Of a stretch of DNA of 64,000 nt, positions 46,395 to 54,629 are shown piece by piece. The translations under genes were made by a program, and so were the position numbers. The notes under the pieces are model-generated. The model was not told where the DNA came from. It did not search any database and was given only the letters and a program-made list of their open reading frames with translations. How positions within the stretch are numbered: position 1 is the stretch's first letter; each line of letters starts with the position of its first letter. The stretch comes from VAZQ01 sp963821505. GTDB lineage: Bacteria; Pseudomonadota; Alphaproteobacteria; Rhizobiales; Xanthobacteraceae. The stretch covers positions 124,001-188,000 of the forward strand of contig CAWGEH010000034.1 of NCBI GenBank assembly GCA_963821505.1. The letters run 5' to 3'.

Positions 46395-46772
46395 ATGAAT
46401 GCCATGGAATCCGAAGAGACCACGCAAGCCGTCGCGGCGATAATGGACGCCACCGAGGCCATTCGCGATCTCGTTCCGGTAGCGGCGTTGTCGATGCCGC
46501 TCGACCAAGCAGAGGCGGGCGCCGGCGGTGACAGGCTCGCCGCGTTGATTCAAAAAATAGGCGCGACGCCGCTCGTCGAATTGGAAAAGCTGATCGGGGA
46601 GCTGCAAGCGGCGAAAACCTATCTGCAATCCGAGGGCGAGCGAATCGAGCGCGAGGCGGTCGGTTACGTCGAACTCGGTCAGACCGCGCTGGAGTCCGTC
46701 AAGATCATTGCCGAGACCGTTGGCGAATGGCGCAAGGCGGGCCATCCCGTGCGCCGCACCAACGGAGGATGA
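46395..46772 (+). CDS. hypothetical soluble helical protein
   Basis: I do not recognise this protein. From the Met at 46395 (MNAMESEETTQAVAAIMDATEAIRD) it has 125 residues, no signal peptide, and a mostly helical, acidic sequence with a probable coiled coil around residues 60-95 (LVELEKLIGELQAAKTYLQSEGERIEREA). Translation could also start at 46344, but GAGA precedes 46395. It converges with the membrane protein gene at 46852. A cytoplasmic structural or partner-binding role is possible. Confidence 0.6.
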   Translation: MNAMESEETTQAVAAIMDATEAIRDLVPVAALSMPLDQAEAGAGGDRLAALIQKIGATPLVELEKLIGELQAAKTYLQSEGERIEREAVGYVELGQTALESVKIIAETVGEWRKAGHPVRRTNGG

Positions 46773-46851
46773 TGGAGTTGGGGCCGATCGGGGCCGCGGG
46801 ATAGGACCATCGGCTTATGGCGTGGGCCGATCCGCGGGACGCGTGAAAAAA

Positions 46852-47793
46852 TCAGTTTGGCGTCGAAATCAGGCCCTTGGTCGTGGCAACGATCCAACGG
46901 TTGCCCCAGCGGACGATGGAATCGACCCGCCCCACCCCCGGCACCGTATCCCCGCTCCGTGCCCTCCAGCTGCCGTCCGGCCCGTCCAACACCGCGGTCC
47001 CGCCGATAACCTCACGCACGGTCCAGCCCGCAATGGTCGTAGGCCTTGTCTCCGGCACGGGGACAAGTCGCGGTGCGGTCTTCACCCGGTCCTGGCTGGC
47101 CGCCGATGCCGGTGAGGACGTATTCTGCTGCGCCGGCGACGCGTCCCGCTTCCCGGATGCGACGGCTTGTTGCGCGCTGCCGCGCGAGGGCTCGTGCCCG
47201 CGACCAGCGCCGGTCGGAGCGGCGACCTTCTGCGTACTGACCGTGCCTACTATTGCCTCCCGGTCCGATTTGACAGACACGCAGCCGACTTCCTTGCCGG
47301 AGTCGAGCGTGCAATCCGAAGCGCTGAGCTGATTGACGGGCGTCGAGGCGGGAGTAGGGGCGAGCCAGCGATACGAGCTCCATCCGACTGCCCATCCCAG
47401 GAAAAGCACCGCCAGCAGTGCGCCTGCGACGAGCGCGGGCCGGAACGATACGGCGCTGGCCGAAAGGCCGGGGATCACGAATTCGTTGCGCTGATCAATC
47501 CTGATCCCCTCATCCCATGCCGGTGTTATGGCGGGAACGGGGACACCGGCCGGATCGATCAACAGAGATCCGGCTTTCCGGCGCAGGGCTCGGTTAGACT
47601 GCGTTCGATCGCCGGAGGCTGCGGAGGGCGGCTGGCGTGGGCTCACGGATGCTTCGGCAGGCTCGAATGCGTGCGTTTCCGGTCGCAGCGCCGACCATAA
47701 ATCGAGTTGCCTCGGGTCGCGGCCGTCCCTGCTGCCGGTTGCCGCGCCCATCGACGTCGCCGGGCCGAAAGGTCGCCCTCGTGGGTCGTCCAT
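46852..47793 (-). CDS. bitopic membrane protein with GspC/PilP-like C-terminal domain
   Basis: A 313-residue protein from the Met at 47793. Residues 1-125 are hydrophilic and cytoplasmic, a single membrane helix follows (ALVAGALLAVLFLGWAVGW, about 134-152), then a low-complexity Ser/Ala/Pro linker. The C-terminal domain of about 60 residues reads GWTVREVIGGTAVLDGPDG, then WRARSGDTVPGVGRVDSIVRWG and RWIVATTKGLIS. This beta-rich pattern resembles the HR domain of type II secretion GspC and pilus PilP proteins. No other secretion genes are nearby, so the function stays open. Confidence 0.6.
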   Translation of the reverse strand: MDDPRGRPFGPATSMGAATGSRDGRDPRQLDLWSALRPETHAFEPAEASVSPRQPPSAASGDRTQSNRALRRKAGSLLIDPAGVPVPAITPAWDEGIRIDQRNEFVIPGLSASAVSFRPALVAGALLAVLFLGWAVGWSSYRWLAPTPASTPVNQLSASDCTLDSGKEVGCVSVKSDREAIVGTVSTQKVAAPTGAGRGHEPSRGSAQQAVASGKRDASPAQQNTSSPASAASQDRVKTAPRLVPVPETRPTTIAGWTVREVIGGTAVLDGPDGSWRARSGDTVPGVGRVDSIVRWGNRWIVATTKGLISTPN

Positions 47794-48053
47794 GCTCGGG
47801 TCCCCTACGCACGATGGGTTGTCGTCGATCATGCCGAAATGATCGAGCCCAGAGCTAAACGGAACCTTAACGAAGTTGCGATTCCACCCGCGCGGATGCG
47901 GATATCGGGGGATGAATGCCCGGATCATGCGGTCGAAGGAGGCCATGCGCCGACAGGCGCCATTTTGATGGAGACGGCCATGTCGAGCCACGGAAAGGCC
48001 GCCGAGCCGATTAACGACCGGGAAAATATGCAAAAGAACGCGTGACGGGACCC

Positions 48054-48301
48054 ATGGCGCGCTGCGGGATTTCGATCTTGAGTCTGCTCGTTCTGTTGGC
48101 GTCGCCTGCGACAGCGCAACTCGGCGCGATCTCCGGGCAAAAGGTAAGGCGCCGACAGAATCTCGCGCGCCGGGGGCGCAGGTCGAGTGCGGTGCGATAG
48201 GCTGCCGGCCGCTGCCGCCGGGTTGTCGGCAGGTGCGCACGGGCGGCCAATGGCTCGACAACAATGGCCTGAGGGTCGTCTGTCGCGACGAGAAGGGCTG
48301 A
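48054..48301 (+). pseudogene. small exported Cys-rich protein with one-base frameshift
   Basis: From the ATG at 48054 the first frame encodes a signal peptide (CGISILSLLVLLASPATAQLG) then turns into Arg-rich nonsense. In the next frame, from about 48138 to the TGA at 48301, the DNA encodes APGAQVECGAIGCRPLPPGC then RQVRTGGQWLDNNGLRVVC. This has four Cys and looks like a mature small periplasmic protein. Inserting one base in the GGG at 48135-48137 joins both into about 82 residues. No family is recognised. The region 47794-48053 before it holds only a possible tiny peptide (47969-48046). Confidence 0.5.
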
Positions 48302-48440
48302 CCCGCGTATTCATCCTCTGTGCTGATCACGCGCACGGTCTTTTGCGCTTGCATTCTTGTTCCTGATATGTTCTCATTGCGCGCCTTGGCCCACGTCGGC
48401 CGCGATGGTTGGGTCGTTTCAAGCCCGGCTTCGGGGGCGC

Positions 48441-49283
48441 ATGAGACATCTGCTGGCAGTACTCTTGTATGCCGTGCTGATTTGCGGAGCGAACTGCGCC
48501 GAGACACTGACGCCGCGCGCCTTCACCGACGAATTTGCAAGGGCGGTGAAAGCGGCGCTGCCGTCGTCGACGGTCACCGCGGTCGGCGATTTGGAGCTGG
48601 CAATCAGCGATCCGAACGGAAGAGAGCGCTCGCTCCTGCTGATCAACGCCTACAAGGATTATTCCAGCGATCCACAGCGGCTCGGCCACCTCATTCGCGC
48701 CTTCGTAGCGGCAATGACGCAACCACGGAGCGGACAGGGCAAGTTCGACTCCTCGCGCATCGTGCCAGTCATCAAGGATCGGCAATGGCTCGATGATCAG
48801 CGCAGGGGGTTTAAAGCCAGAGGCATCGAGCAGGAACATCTCACGGACCGTTTCAATAACGAGCTCGTCATTGTCTATGTCGAAGACGATCCGACGAGGA
48901 TGCGGTACATCATGACTGGAGAGGACGTCGGGATCGACCGCGAGAAGATGAGGGCGCTTGCGATCGAGAATTTGAGACGCATCCTGCCGAAGATCGAACT
49001 GCGCAGCGAGGGCGATGTCTCGCTGCTTTCGGCGGGAGGCGACTACGACGCAAGCCTGTTGTTGATCGATGACATCTGGTCGGGCGGACAGATCAAGGTG
49101 AACGGCGACATCGTCGTGGCGGTGCCGGCGCGCGACGTGCTGCTGCTGACCGGCTCGCGCAGCCGCGTGGGCTTGAAGCAGGTGCGCGAGCTGGCCGGGA
49201 AATTCGCAGCCCAGGGGCCATACGGACTGACCGACACCCTCTTTGTCTATCGCAACGGACGGTTCGCCAAGTTCGGTCGCTAA
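48441..49283 (+). CDS. exported DUF1444-like protein
   Basis: A 280-residue protein from the Met at 48441, with signal peptide MRHLLAVLLYAVLICGANCA. The rest is similar in pattern to DUF1444/YtpQ proteins: IVPVIKDRQWL, the segment NNELVIVYVEDDPTRMRYI, AIENLRRILPKIELR and VVAVPARDVLLLTGSRS. The family has no known function. The start at 48441 is preferred over 48357 because it begins directly at the signal sequence. It is isolated on the plus strand between a minus-strand membrane-protein gene and a dehydrogenase gene. Confidence 0.65.
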   Translation: MRHLLAVLLYAVLICGANCAETLTPRAFTDEFARAVKAALPSSTVTAVGDLELAISDPNGRERSLLLINAYKDYSSDPQRLGHLIRAFVAAMTQPRSGQGKFDSSRIVPVIKDRQWLDDQRRGFKARGIEQEHLTDRFNNELVIVYVEDDPTRMRYIMTGEDVGIDREKMRALAIENLRRILPKIELRSEGDVSLLSAGGDYDASLLLIDDIWSGGQIKVNGDIVVAVPARDVLLLTGSRSRVGLKQVRELAGKFAAQGPYGLTDTLFVYRNGRFAKFGR

Positions 49284-49444
49284 GCAGGTTTGCTCGGCTG
49301 CGCCAACGGATGGGCAGTGAAAATACCTGCCACTGACACGATCCGTGGGCTGGTCTATTGGCCAGCCCGGAATCTTTGCTTAGTGAGCGCCGCTGTCACG
49401 CTGGGCGACATGCCTGCGGAGCGCGCGCATCGACCGAGGCGATC

Positions 49445-50497
49445 CTACGCTTCCGGGCGAAACCCGAACGTCTGCTCGAACCGCTTGGTATAGGCCGGCC
49501 ATACCTGCGGATTGACGATGCGGGGCGGGCGCTTGCCGTCGAGCGTCATGATCAGCTGCTCGGCGGCGATCCGGCCCATATTGGCGCGTGCCTCGCGCGT
49601 GACGCCCGCGGTGTGCGGGCTCGCGATCACGTTGTCGAATTGCAGCAGCGGATGGTCGCGCGGCGGCGGCTCCTTGTCCCACACGTCGACGCCGGCGCCG
49701 GCGATCTGCTTTGCCTGCAATGCCGCGGCGAGGGCACGTTCGTCATGGACGAAGCCGCGCGCGGTGGTGATGAAATAGGCATGCGGCTGCATGAGCGCGA
49801 ATTCTCGGGCCCCGATCATGCCGCGCGTGTCTTCGTCGAGCGGGCAGTTGATCGATACGAAGTCGGCGCGTTGCAACAGCCCCTCGAGCGTGACCTTGAC
49901 GGCGCCGCGCGCGGCGATCGTCCGCTCGTCGAGATAGGGGTCGCAGGCGATCACCCGCATGCCGAACAGGCCGCGGCAGAGCTCGGCCACCCTGCGGCCG
50001 ACATTGCCGAGGCCGACGATGCCGATGGTGCGGCCATGCACGTCGTTGCCCGTGAACGCCGTGCGGTCGTGCATCGTGCCGCGCCGCAGGGCGTGGTCGG
50101 TCTGGATGATCTGCTTCGAGAGCGTCAGCATCATCGCCAGCACGTGCGCCGCCACCGCCTCGGCGTTGCCGCCGGACTGGTTGACGACCAGCACGCCGGC
50201 ATCCGTGCAGTCCTTGACGTTGACGGTGTCGAAGCCAGCACCGCTGGTGGAGACGACGAGCAGGTTGGGCATGCGCGCGAGCAGGTCGCGCTGGGCGTGA
50301 AACCGCGGCCGGAGCTCGTCGCGCGCCGACCCGATCTGGTAGGCGTGCGCGGCCGCGATGATCGGTTGGACGACTTCGTCGGGCGTCTCGTTCTCGAGCT
50401 TGTCGAGCCGGATCTCCGGCCGCTGCGCGATGATCTCGAGATAGCAGGGATGGGCGACCTGGCGCACGTAGAACACGCGCTTGACGTTGTCTTTCAT
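49445..50497 (-). CDS. D-isomer-specific 2-hydroxyacid dehydrogenase
   Basis: A 350-residue NAD-dependent dehydrogenase of the D-2-hydroxyacid family. The nucleotide-binding motif is RTIGIVGLGNVGRRVAELC. Catalytic residues are Arg in FITTARGFVHDE, Glu in the WDKEPP segment, and His in ASPHTAGVT. The N terminus from the Met at 50497 (MKDNVKRVFYVRQVAHP) is longer than 50545 would need. The oxidised acid is not evident. It is followed on the same strand by an LLM gene after about 40 bases in the reverse sense (LLM is upstream), so the two are probably one operon. Confidence 0.88.
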   Translation of the reverse strand: MKDNVKRVFYVRQVAHPCYLEIIAQRPEIRLDKLENETPDEVVQPIIAAAHAYQIGSARDELRPRFHAQRDLLARMPNLLVVSTSGAGFDTVNVKDCTDAGVLVVNQSGGNAEAVAAHVLAMMLTLSKQIIQTDHALRRGTMHDRTAFTGNDVHGRTIGIVGLGNVGRRVAELCRGLFGMRVIACDPYLDERTIAARGAVKVTLEGLLQRADFVSINCPLDEDTRGMIGAREFALMQPHAYFITTARGFVHDERALAAALQAKQIAGAGVDVWDKEPPPRDHPLLQFDNVIASPHTAGVTREARANMGRIAAEQLIMTLDGKRPPRIVNPQVWPAYTKRFEQTFGFRPEA

Positions 50498-50537
50498 TTG
50501 GCTTGCGGTCCCTTCCTCCCGCGGTTGCTCGTCCGTC

Positions 50538-51680
50538 TCACGCACGCTTGAGCGCCGGCATCACGTCCTTGGCAAACCAGCTGAGCTGCTCCTTGAATTC
50601 CTCGGGCGGGAGGCCTTCGGCCCAGTGGATCATGAAGCTTTCGAGCCCCGGATACTTGTCGGCAATCGACTTGATGCCGTCGATGACCTGCGCGGGCGGG
50701 CCGCAGAACCAGGCCTTCTGCTCGACTCCGTCGCGCAGCGAGGGTATCCGGGCGGGCGCCCCGGGCGTGCCCCAGGTGCGCCCTTGCTCGTCGGCGTAGC
50801 GCACGAAGCCGAACGGCGCGAACCACTTGTAGCGTTCGTCGTGCGCAGGCTTGAGCTTGCGGACGGCCTCCTCTTGGCTTTGCGCGAGGTAGACTCCGGC
50901 GCCCCAGATCATGTCCTCGCCGAGCTTCTTCGCGCGGCCGTGGCGCCCGCAGGCGGCGTGATAGGCGCGCACGACGTCGTCCAGTATCTTTTCGCCGTTG
51001 AGCGTCACCATCGCCTTGAGGCCGTAGCGTGCCATCATGTCGATGGTCTTGCCGCTTGCGATCGGCATCCAGATGTCGACCGGCAGGTGCAGCGGCCGCG
51101 GGACCATGGTGATGTCCTCGAGGCGATAGCCGCGATAGTCGACCGGCGGCGGGCACTCGTAGTACTTGCCCTTGTGGTGGAAGGCGTCCGCGTTGAAGCA
51201 TTTGAGCAGAAGCTCGAGCTGCTCCTCGAACAGCTCGCGATTGGCGTCAGCGTCGAGCAGCGGCGCCCCGAACGTTTCCACTTCACGGGTATGGTAACCG
51301 CGGCCGACGCCCATGATGACGCGTCCGTTGGTCACGATGTCGGCCATCGCATAGTCTTCGGCCAGCCGGATCGGGTGCCACATCGGCAGCACGTTGAAGG
51401 CGCAGCCGAACTTGAGCCGCTCGGTCTGGGTCGCGAGCCACAATCCGAGCTGGATCAGGTTGGGCAGGCACTCGTAGCCCTCGCGCTGGAAATGATGCTC
51501 CGCCGTCCACAACACGTCGTAGCCAAGGCGGTCCATGTGCTGGGCAACGTCGCGAGCGGTCGTAAAGGCTTCACGCAAGCGTTCATCGGAATAACGCCGG
51601 TCGTTGGCCGGCGTGCCGGCAAGCCCGACATTGTCGAGCTCGATCTGGCCGACATAGAGGACGTGGAAATTTCTGATCAT
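50538..51680 (-). CDS. LLM-class flavin-dependent oxidoreductase
   Basis: A 380-residue luciferase-like protein from the Met at 51680 (MIRNFHVLYVGQIELDNVG). Marks are DRLGYDVLWTAEHHFQREG, LKFGCAFNVLPMWHPIRLAEDYAMADIVTNGRVIMGVGRGYHTREVE, and CGPPAQVIDGIKSIADKYPGLESFMIHWAEG. Compared with the other two LLM proteins here it is longer, with an insert around 230-300. It is transcribed just upstream of the hydroxyacid dehydrogenase (41 bases), and the cupin gene lies upstream of it on the same strand, suggesting one catabolic operon. Confidence 0.85.
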   Translation of the reverse strand: MIRNFHVLYVGQIELDNVGLAGTPANDRRYSDERLREAFTTARDVAQHMDRLGYDVLWTAEHHFQREGYECLPNLIQLGLWLATQTERLKFGCAFNVLPMWHPIRLAEDYAMADIVTNGRVIMGVGRGYHTREVETFGAPLLDADANRELFEEQLELLLKCFNADAFHHKGKYYECPPPVDYRGYRLEDITMVPRPLHLPVDIWMPIASGKTIDMMARYGLKAMVTLNGEKILDDVVRAYHAACGRHGRAKKLGEDMIWGAGVYLAQSQEEAVRKLKPAHDERYKWFAPFGFVRYADEQGRTWGTPGAPARIPSLRDGVEQKAWFCGPPAQVIDGIKSIADKYPGLESFMIHWAEGLPPEEFKEQLSWFAKDVMPALKRA

Positions 51681-51805
51681 CGCGCTTTTCCACCGTGTCG
51701 GCACGCCCGCTTCGGCGCGGTGACGATAGCATTCGCGCGGGCGACGTGCTGCGCAAGCGCGAGGAATGCAGCCCTCATCCCGCTACTTGATCCGGCGCGC
51801 GGCGC

Positions 51806-52210
51806 TCATCCCGGCGGGTGCCGGCGGAAATATTCGGCATCCCGCGGTTTTTGCGTCCACTGCGCGTTGCCGCGCCACTCGAAATGGCGGCTCGACATGT
51901 CCGCGCCGTAGCGCACCCGGAAGAGCAGCGTGCGCTGCGGCCCGTTGATATATTCGTGCAGTTCGCCCGGCGGATGCACCACGAACGCGCCGGGCACGAT
52001 GTCGACCGTTTCCTTGGGCGTGCGCATCTTGCCGCCGCCCTCGAAGCAGAAATAGATCTCGGTCGCACCCGGATGACAATGATTGGGGCTGATCTGGCCC
52101 GGCTCCCAGCACGCGACCGTGACGTCGCCTTCGGCGGTCTCTCCGAGGACCTTCTCCACGTGGCGCTTTGGGTTCCACTCCTGTTCCTTGAGCAGGCTGA
52201 AGACATGCAT
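51806..52210 (-). CDS. cupin-domain protein
   Basis: A 134-residue single-domain cupin from the Met at 52210. The first cupin motif is PNHCHPGATEIYFCFEGGGKM with His-x-His and Glu, the second is PGAFVVHPPGELHEYINGP with a final His, giving a complete metal-binding triad plus Glu. Metal-dependent dioxygenase, isomerase or sensor functions are all known for this fold. It heads a minus-strand set with the LLM oxidoreductase and hydroxyacid dehydrogenase. Confidence 0.8.
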   Translation of the reverse strand: MHVFSLLKEQEWNPKRHVEKVLGETAEGDVTVACWEPGQISPNHCHPGATEIYFCFEGGGKMRTPKETVDIVPGAFVVHPPGELHEYINGPQRTLLFRVRYGADMSSRHFEWRGNAQWTQKPRDAEYFRRHPPG

Positions 52211-52305
52211 GACGTTCACCTCGGCGCCGACATTAGACCGGCGGCACGGTGACGAACAGGGCAGGGACAAAATCGGATGCGCGCGCGGACACTTGCGCCC
52301 ATCCG

Positions 52306-52599
52306 CTACGCCAGCCCCTCGACGATGCGCAGGTCGCGCACTGCGGCGTTGCCGAATACCTTGAGCGCGGCCTGGTACTCCTTGCCGTCGTGGGCCGCCA
52401 CCGCGCGCTCCACGCTGTCGAACTCGATTACCACGACGCGCTCCGCAACCCCGGCCTCATAGGCTTTCGCGGCGTTGCCGCGCGCGAGAAAACGCCCGCC
52501 CGCGGCGGCGATGGCAGGACCGGCGAGCTTGGCGTAAGCCGCCAGCGCATCCGGATTCGAAATCGAACGATAGCACGCGATCCAATACGCCTTCGCCAT
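52306..52599 (-). CDS. DUF1330 protein
   Basis: A 97-residue protein with the DUF1330 (ferredoxin-like, dimeric alpha-beta barrel) pattern: MAKAYWIACYRSISNPDALAAYAKLAGPAI, GGRFLARGN, RVVVIEFDSVERAVAAHDGKEYQAAL and RDLRIVEGL. The family is common in alphaproteobacteria and has no established function. GGAGA precedes the Met. It lies about 95 bases before the cupin gene in the direction of transcription, so may belong to the same set. Confidence 0.88.
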   Translation of the reverse strand: MAKAYWIACYRSISNPDALAAYAKLAGPAIAAAGGRFLARGNAAKAYEAGVAERVVVIEFDSVERAVAAHDGKEYQAALKVFGNAAVRDLRIVEGLA

Positions 52600-52696
52600 T
52601 GTGATCTTTCTCCTTGGATGCCCCCGCCCTTGGCGCGGGGAGAACGGCAGCCTACTCGGTTGGAGGCGAGAAGGAAGCCCCCGCGCAGATTGAGCG

Positions 52697-53248
52697 CTAA
52701 CCTCTCCACTTGATCGAGCATCCCATGCTCGCGGTCTGCTCCAGCGGTCCGCGGCCGCTCTGCGCCACGTGCGCCATCGCCTCGAACAGCTCGCGCCGTG
52801 CGCCCGGCATGAAGTTCATGCGCCCGGCGTCGAGCCGCCCGCGGTATTGCAGCTCATCGTTGGCGTTGAAGCCGAAGAAATCGGGCGTGCATTGCGCGCG
52901 ATAGCCGCGCGCGACCTCCTGCGTCTCGTCGATTACGTAGGGAAAGGTGAGCCCGTGCGCCTGGGCGAAGGCCTTCATGTTGTCGAAGGAGTCCTCGGGG
53001 TAGGATTGCGTGTCGTTCGAATTGATCGCGATCGTGCCGATGCCGATCGCTTTGAGCGCGTTGGCCTCCTGCACGAGGCGGCGAATGACGGCGCGCACGT
53101 AAGGGCAATGGTTGCAGATGAAGACGACGAGCGTGCCCTTGGGCCCACGTACATCGCCCAGCGAATAGGTCTTGCCGTCCACGCCCTTGAGATCGAAGTC
53201 GCGCGCCTTCCAGCCGAAGTCGCAGATGTCGGCATTGGTCAGCGCCAT
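52697..53248 (-). CDS. thioredoxin-fold (AhpC/TSA-like) protein with CxxC
   Basis: A 183-residue protein from the Met at 53248 (MALTNADICDFGWKARDFDLKGVDGK). It has the peroxiredoxin/thioredoxin-like fold: GTLVVFICNHCPYVRAVI contains the redox pair CNHC, then INSNDTQSYPEDSFDNMKAFA and the segment ETQEVARGYRAQCTPDFFGFN. Members of this group of cytoplasmic proteins are probably disulfide reductases. It has no signal peptide. It is the first gene upstream of the DUF1330 gene on this strand. Confidence 0.85.
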   Translation of the reverse strand: MALTNADICDFGWKARDFDLKGVDGKTYSLGDVRGPKGTLVVFICNHCPYVRAVIRRLVQEANALKAIGIGTIAINSNDTQSYPEDSFDNMKAFAQAHGLTFPYVIDETQEVARGYRAQCTPDFFGFNANDELQYRGRLDAGRMNFMPGARRELFEAMAHVAQSGRGPLEQTASMGCSIKWRG

Positions 53249-53329
53249 GGCGGATTCTCCACCTGACCGTCCGCGCCGCACGTACGGCGCGCAAGGCGAT
53301 AACGCTCGGTCCTACGCCCGATTTCGGTC

Positions 53330-53698
53330 CTACGCCCGATCATTGCCATGCGCCGGCCGCGCATCGGCTATTCCCGGCGGGCACCGGTTCCATACCTGGA
53401 CCGGTGCATCGGGGGCGCCTTGGCGCGCATGGGCCAGATACTCCGAGAGCAGGACGATCGACACCGTTTCGCCTTCGCCCGCTTCGCCCACCGGAACGAC
53501 ATAGACGAAGCTGTGGCGGGTGTAGTCGCCGCGCGTCTGATTTCCCCCCGGCGTGACGATCTCGGGACCGCGGATCTTCATCCGCTTGCCGTCCGCCTTG
53601 CACCAATCGCCGTCGATCACGTCTGCGCGCGCATGTGTCGCCGCGAGGCACAGCAGTGCGGCGCCGGCTGTCAGCACTGGGAAAAGTCGTCGGCCCAT
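53330..53698 (-). CDS. small exported protein, function unknown
   Basis: A 122-residue protein from the Met at 53698 with signal peptide MGRRLFPVLTAGAALLCLAATHARA. The mature part begins DVIDGDWCKADGKRMKIRGPEIVTPGG, contains TRHSFVYVVPVGEAGEGETVSIVLLSEYLAHAR, and ends with VQVWNRCPP. It looks like a small beta-rich domain with two Cys, a type common in Bradyrhizobium relatives. The role is unknown. Frame extension to 53875 is rejected because it overlaps the cytochrome gene's promoter and lacks a signal. Confidence 0.65.
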   Translation of the reverse strand: MGRRLFPVLTAGAALLCLAATHARADVIDGDWCKADGKRMKIRGPEIVTPGGNQTRGDYTRHSFVYVVPVGEAGEGETVSIVLLSEYLAHARQGAPDAPVQVWNRCPPGIADARPAHGNDRA

Positions 53699-53873
53699 GG
53701 CTGCGATCTCCGTCAGCTTGCTCCGCCTCGTTTCGGCGGGCGGTTCCGGGCCAATTCTTGCCGCGCCGCGACCTGCCGTCCAGAGCCTTCGACATGGCGT
53801 GGCAAACCCGCGGTTTCTTTTCGCGCTGTTCGCGCTACGATAGGCTTGAGTGGCTTCACCCGGAGATTGGCCC

Positions 53874-54392
53874 ATGAAAGCTCTGAAAACGCTGGCCCTG
53901 ATCGGTCTCCTCGCAATCCTCGCCGCGATCGGCGCCGCCGTTTATTTTTTCGGCGGCCTCTACAACGTTGCCGCGTCCGCCGAGGATCCCGCCGTCGTCA
54001 AATGGGCGCTCGTCAAGGTGCGCCAGGCCTCGATCGCGCGGCACGCGAAGGAGCGGCCGCCGATATCGCTCGACGACCCTGCGACCGTGCAGGCGGGGGC
54101 GCGCGCCTTCTCCGAGCGCGGCTGCGTGACTTGTCACGGGGGGCCGGGCGTGAATTGGGCCAAGTTTTCCGAAGGGTTGCATCCCGATCCGCCCGATCTC
54201 AAGGAACTCGCCGACGAGATCTCGCCCCCAGAGCTGTTCTGGGTCATCAAGAACGGCATCAACATGACGGGCATGCCGAGTTTCGGGGCCATCGAGGTGC
54301 CCGACCGGGAAATTTGGACCATCGTGGCCTTCGTCAAGAAGCTGCCCAGCGTATCGGACGATGACTTCAAGGCCTGGACTGCGAAGCCTTGA
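53874..54392 (+). CDS. membrane-anchored c-type cytochrome
   Basis: A 172-residue mono-heme cytochrome c. From the Met at 53874 an N-terminal anchor (LALIGLLAILAAIGAAVYFFGG) precedes the heme domain. The heme-binding motif is CVTCH (about residue 82-86), and the axial Met is likely in NGINMTGMPSFGA. It probably carries electrons to an oxidase or from a periplasmic dehydrogenase. It stands alone between divergent and unrelated genes. The longer frame from 53850 adds only nine residues. Confidence 0.88.
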   Translation: MKALKTLALIGLLAILAAIGAAVYFFGGLYNVAASAEDPAVVKWALVKVRQASIARHAKERPPISLDDPATVQAGARAFSERGCVTCHGGPGVNWAKFSEGLHPDPPDLKELADEISPPELFWVIKNGINMTGMPSFGAIEVPDREIWTIVAFVKKLPSVSDDDFKAWTAKP

Positions 54393-54629
54393 ACCCTCAT
54401 GTCTTCGGCCCGCGAGTAAGACCGCGCTCGTAACCCAAAAACCCAAAAGCTCCCGGATACGGAAGCTGACGCATGTCGGCGCGAACCGACATGCGCACCG
54501 CCGGTCGCGCCGAAGGCCGGGGTCAAATGCACCGGCATGGCAAGGCAAAGCGATGCCGATCGCACCGCGGGCTTGACCCGGCGGCGCTGCTCTTTTTCCT
54601 TCCCGTGCTCATGAAATCAGGAAGATGAC

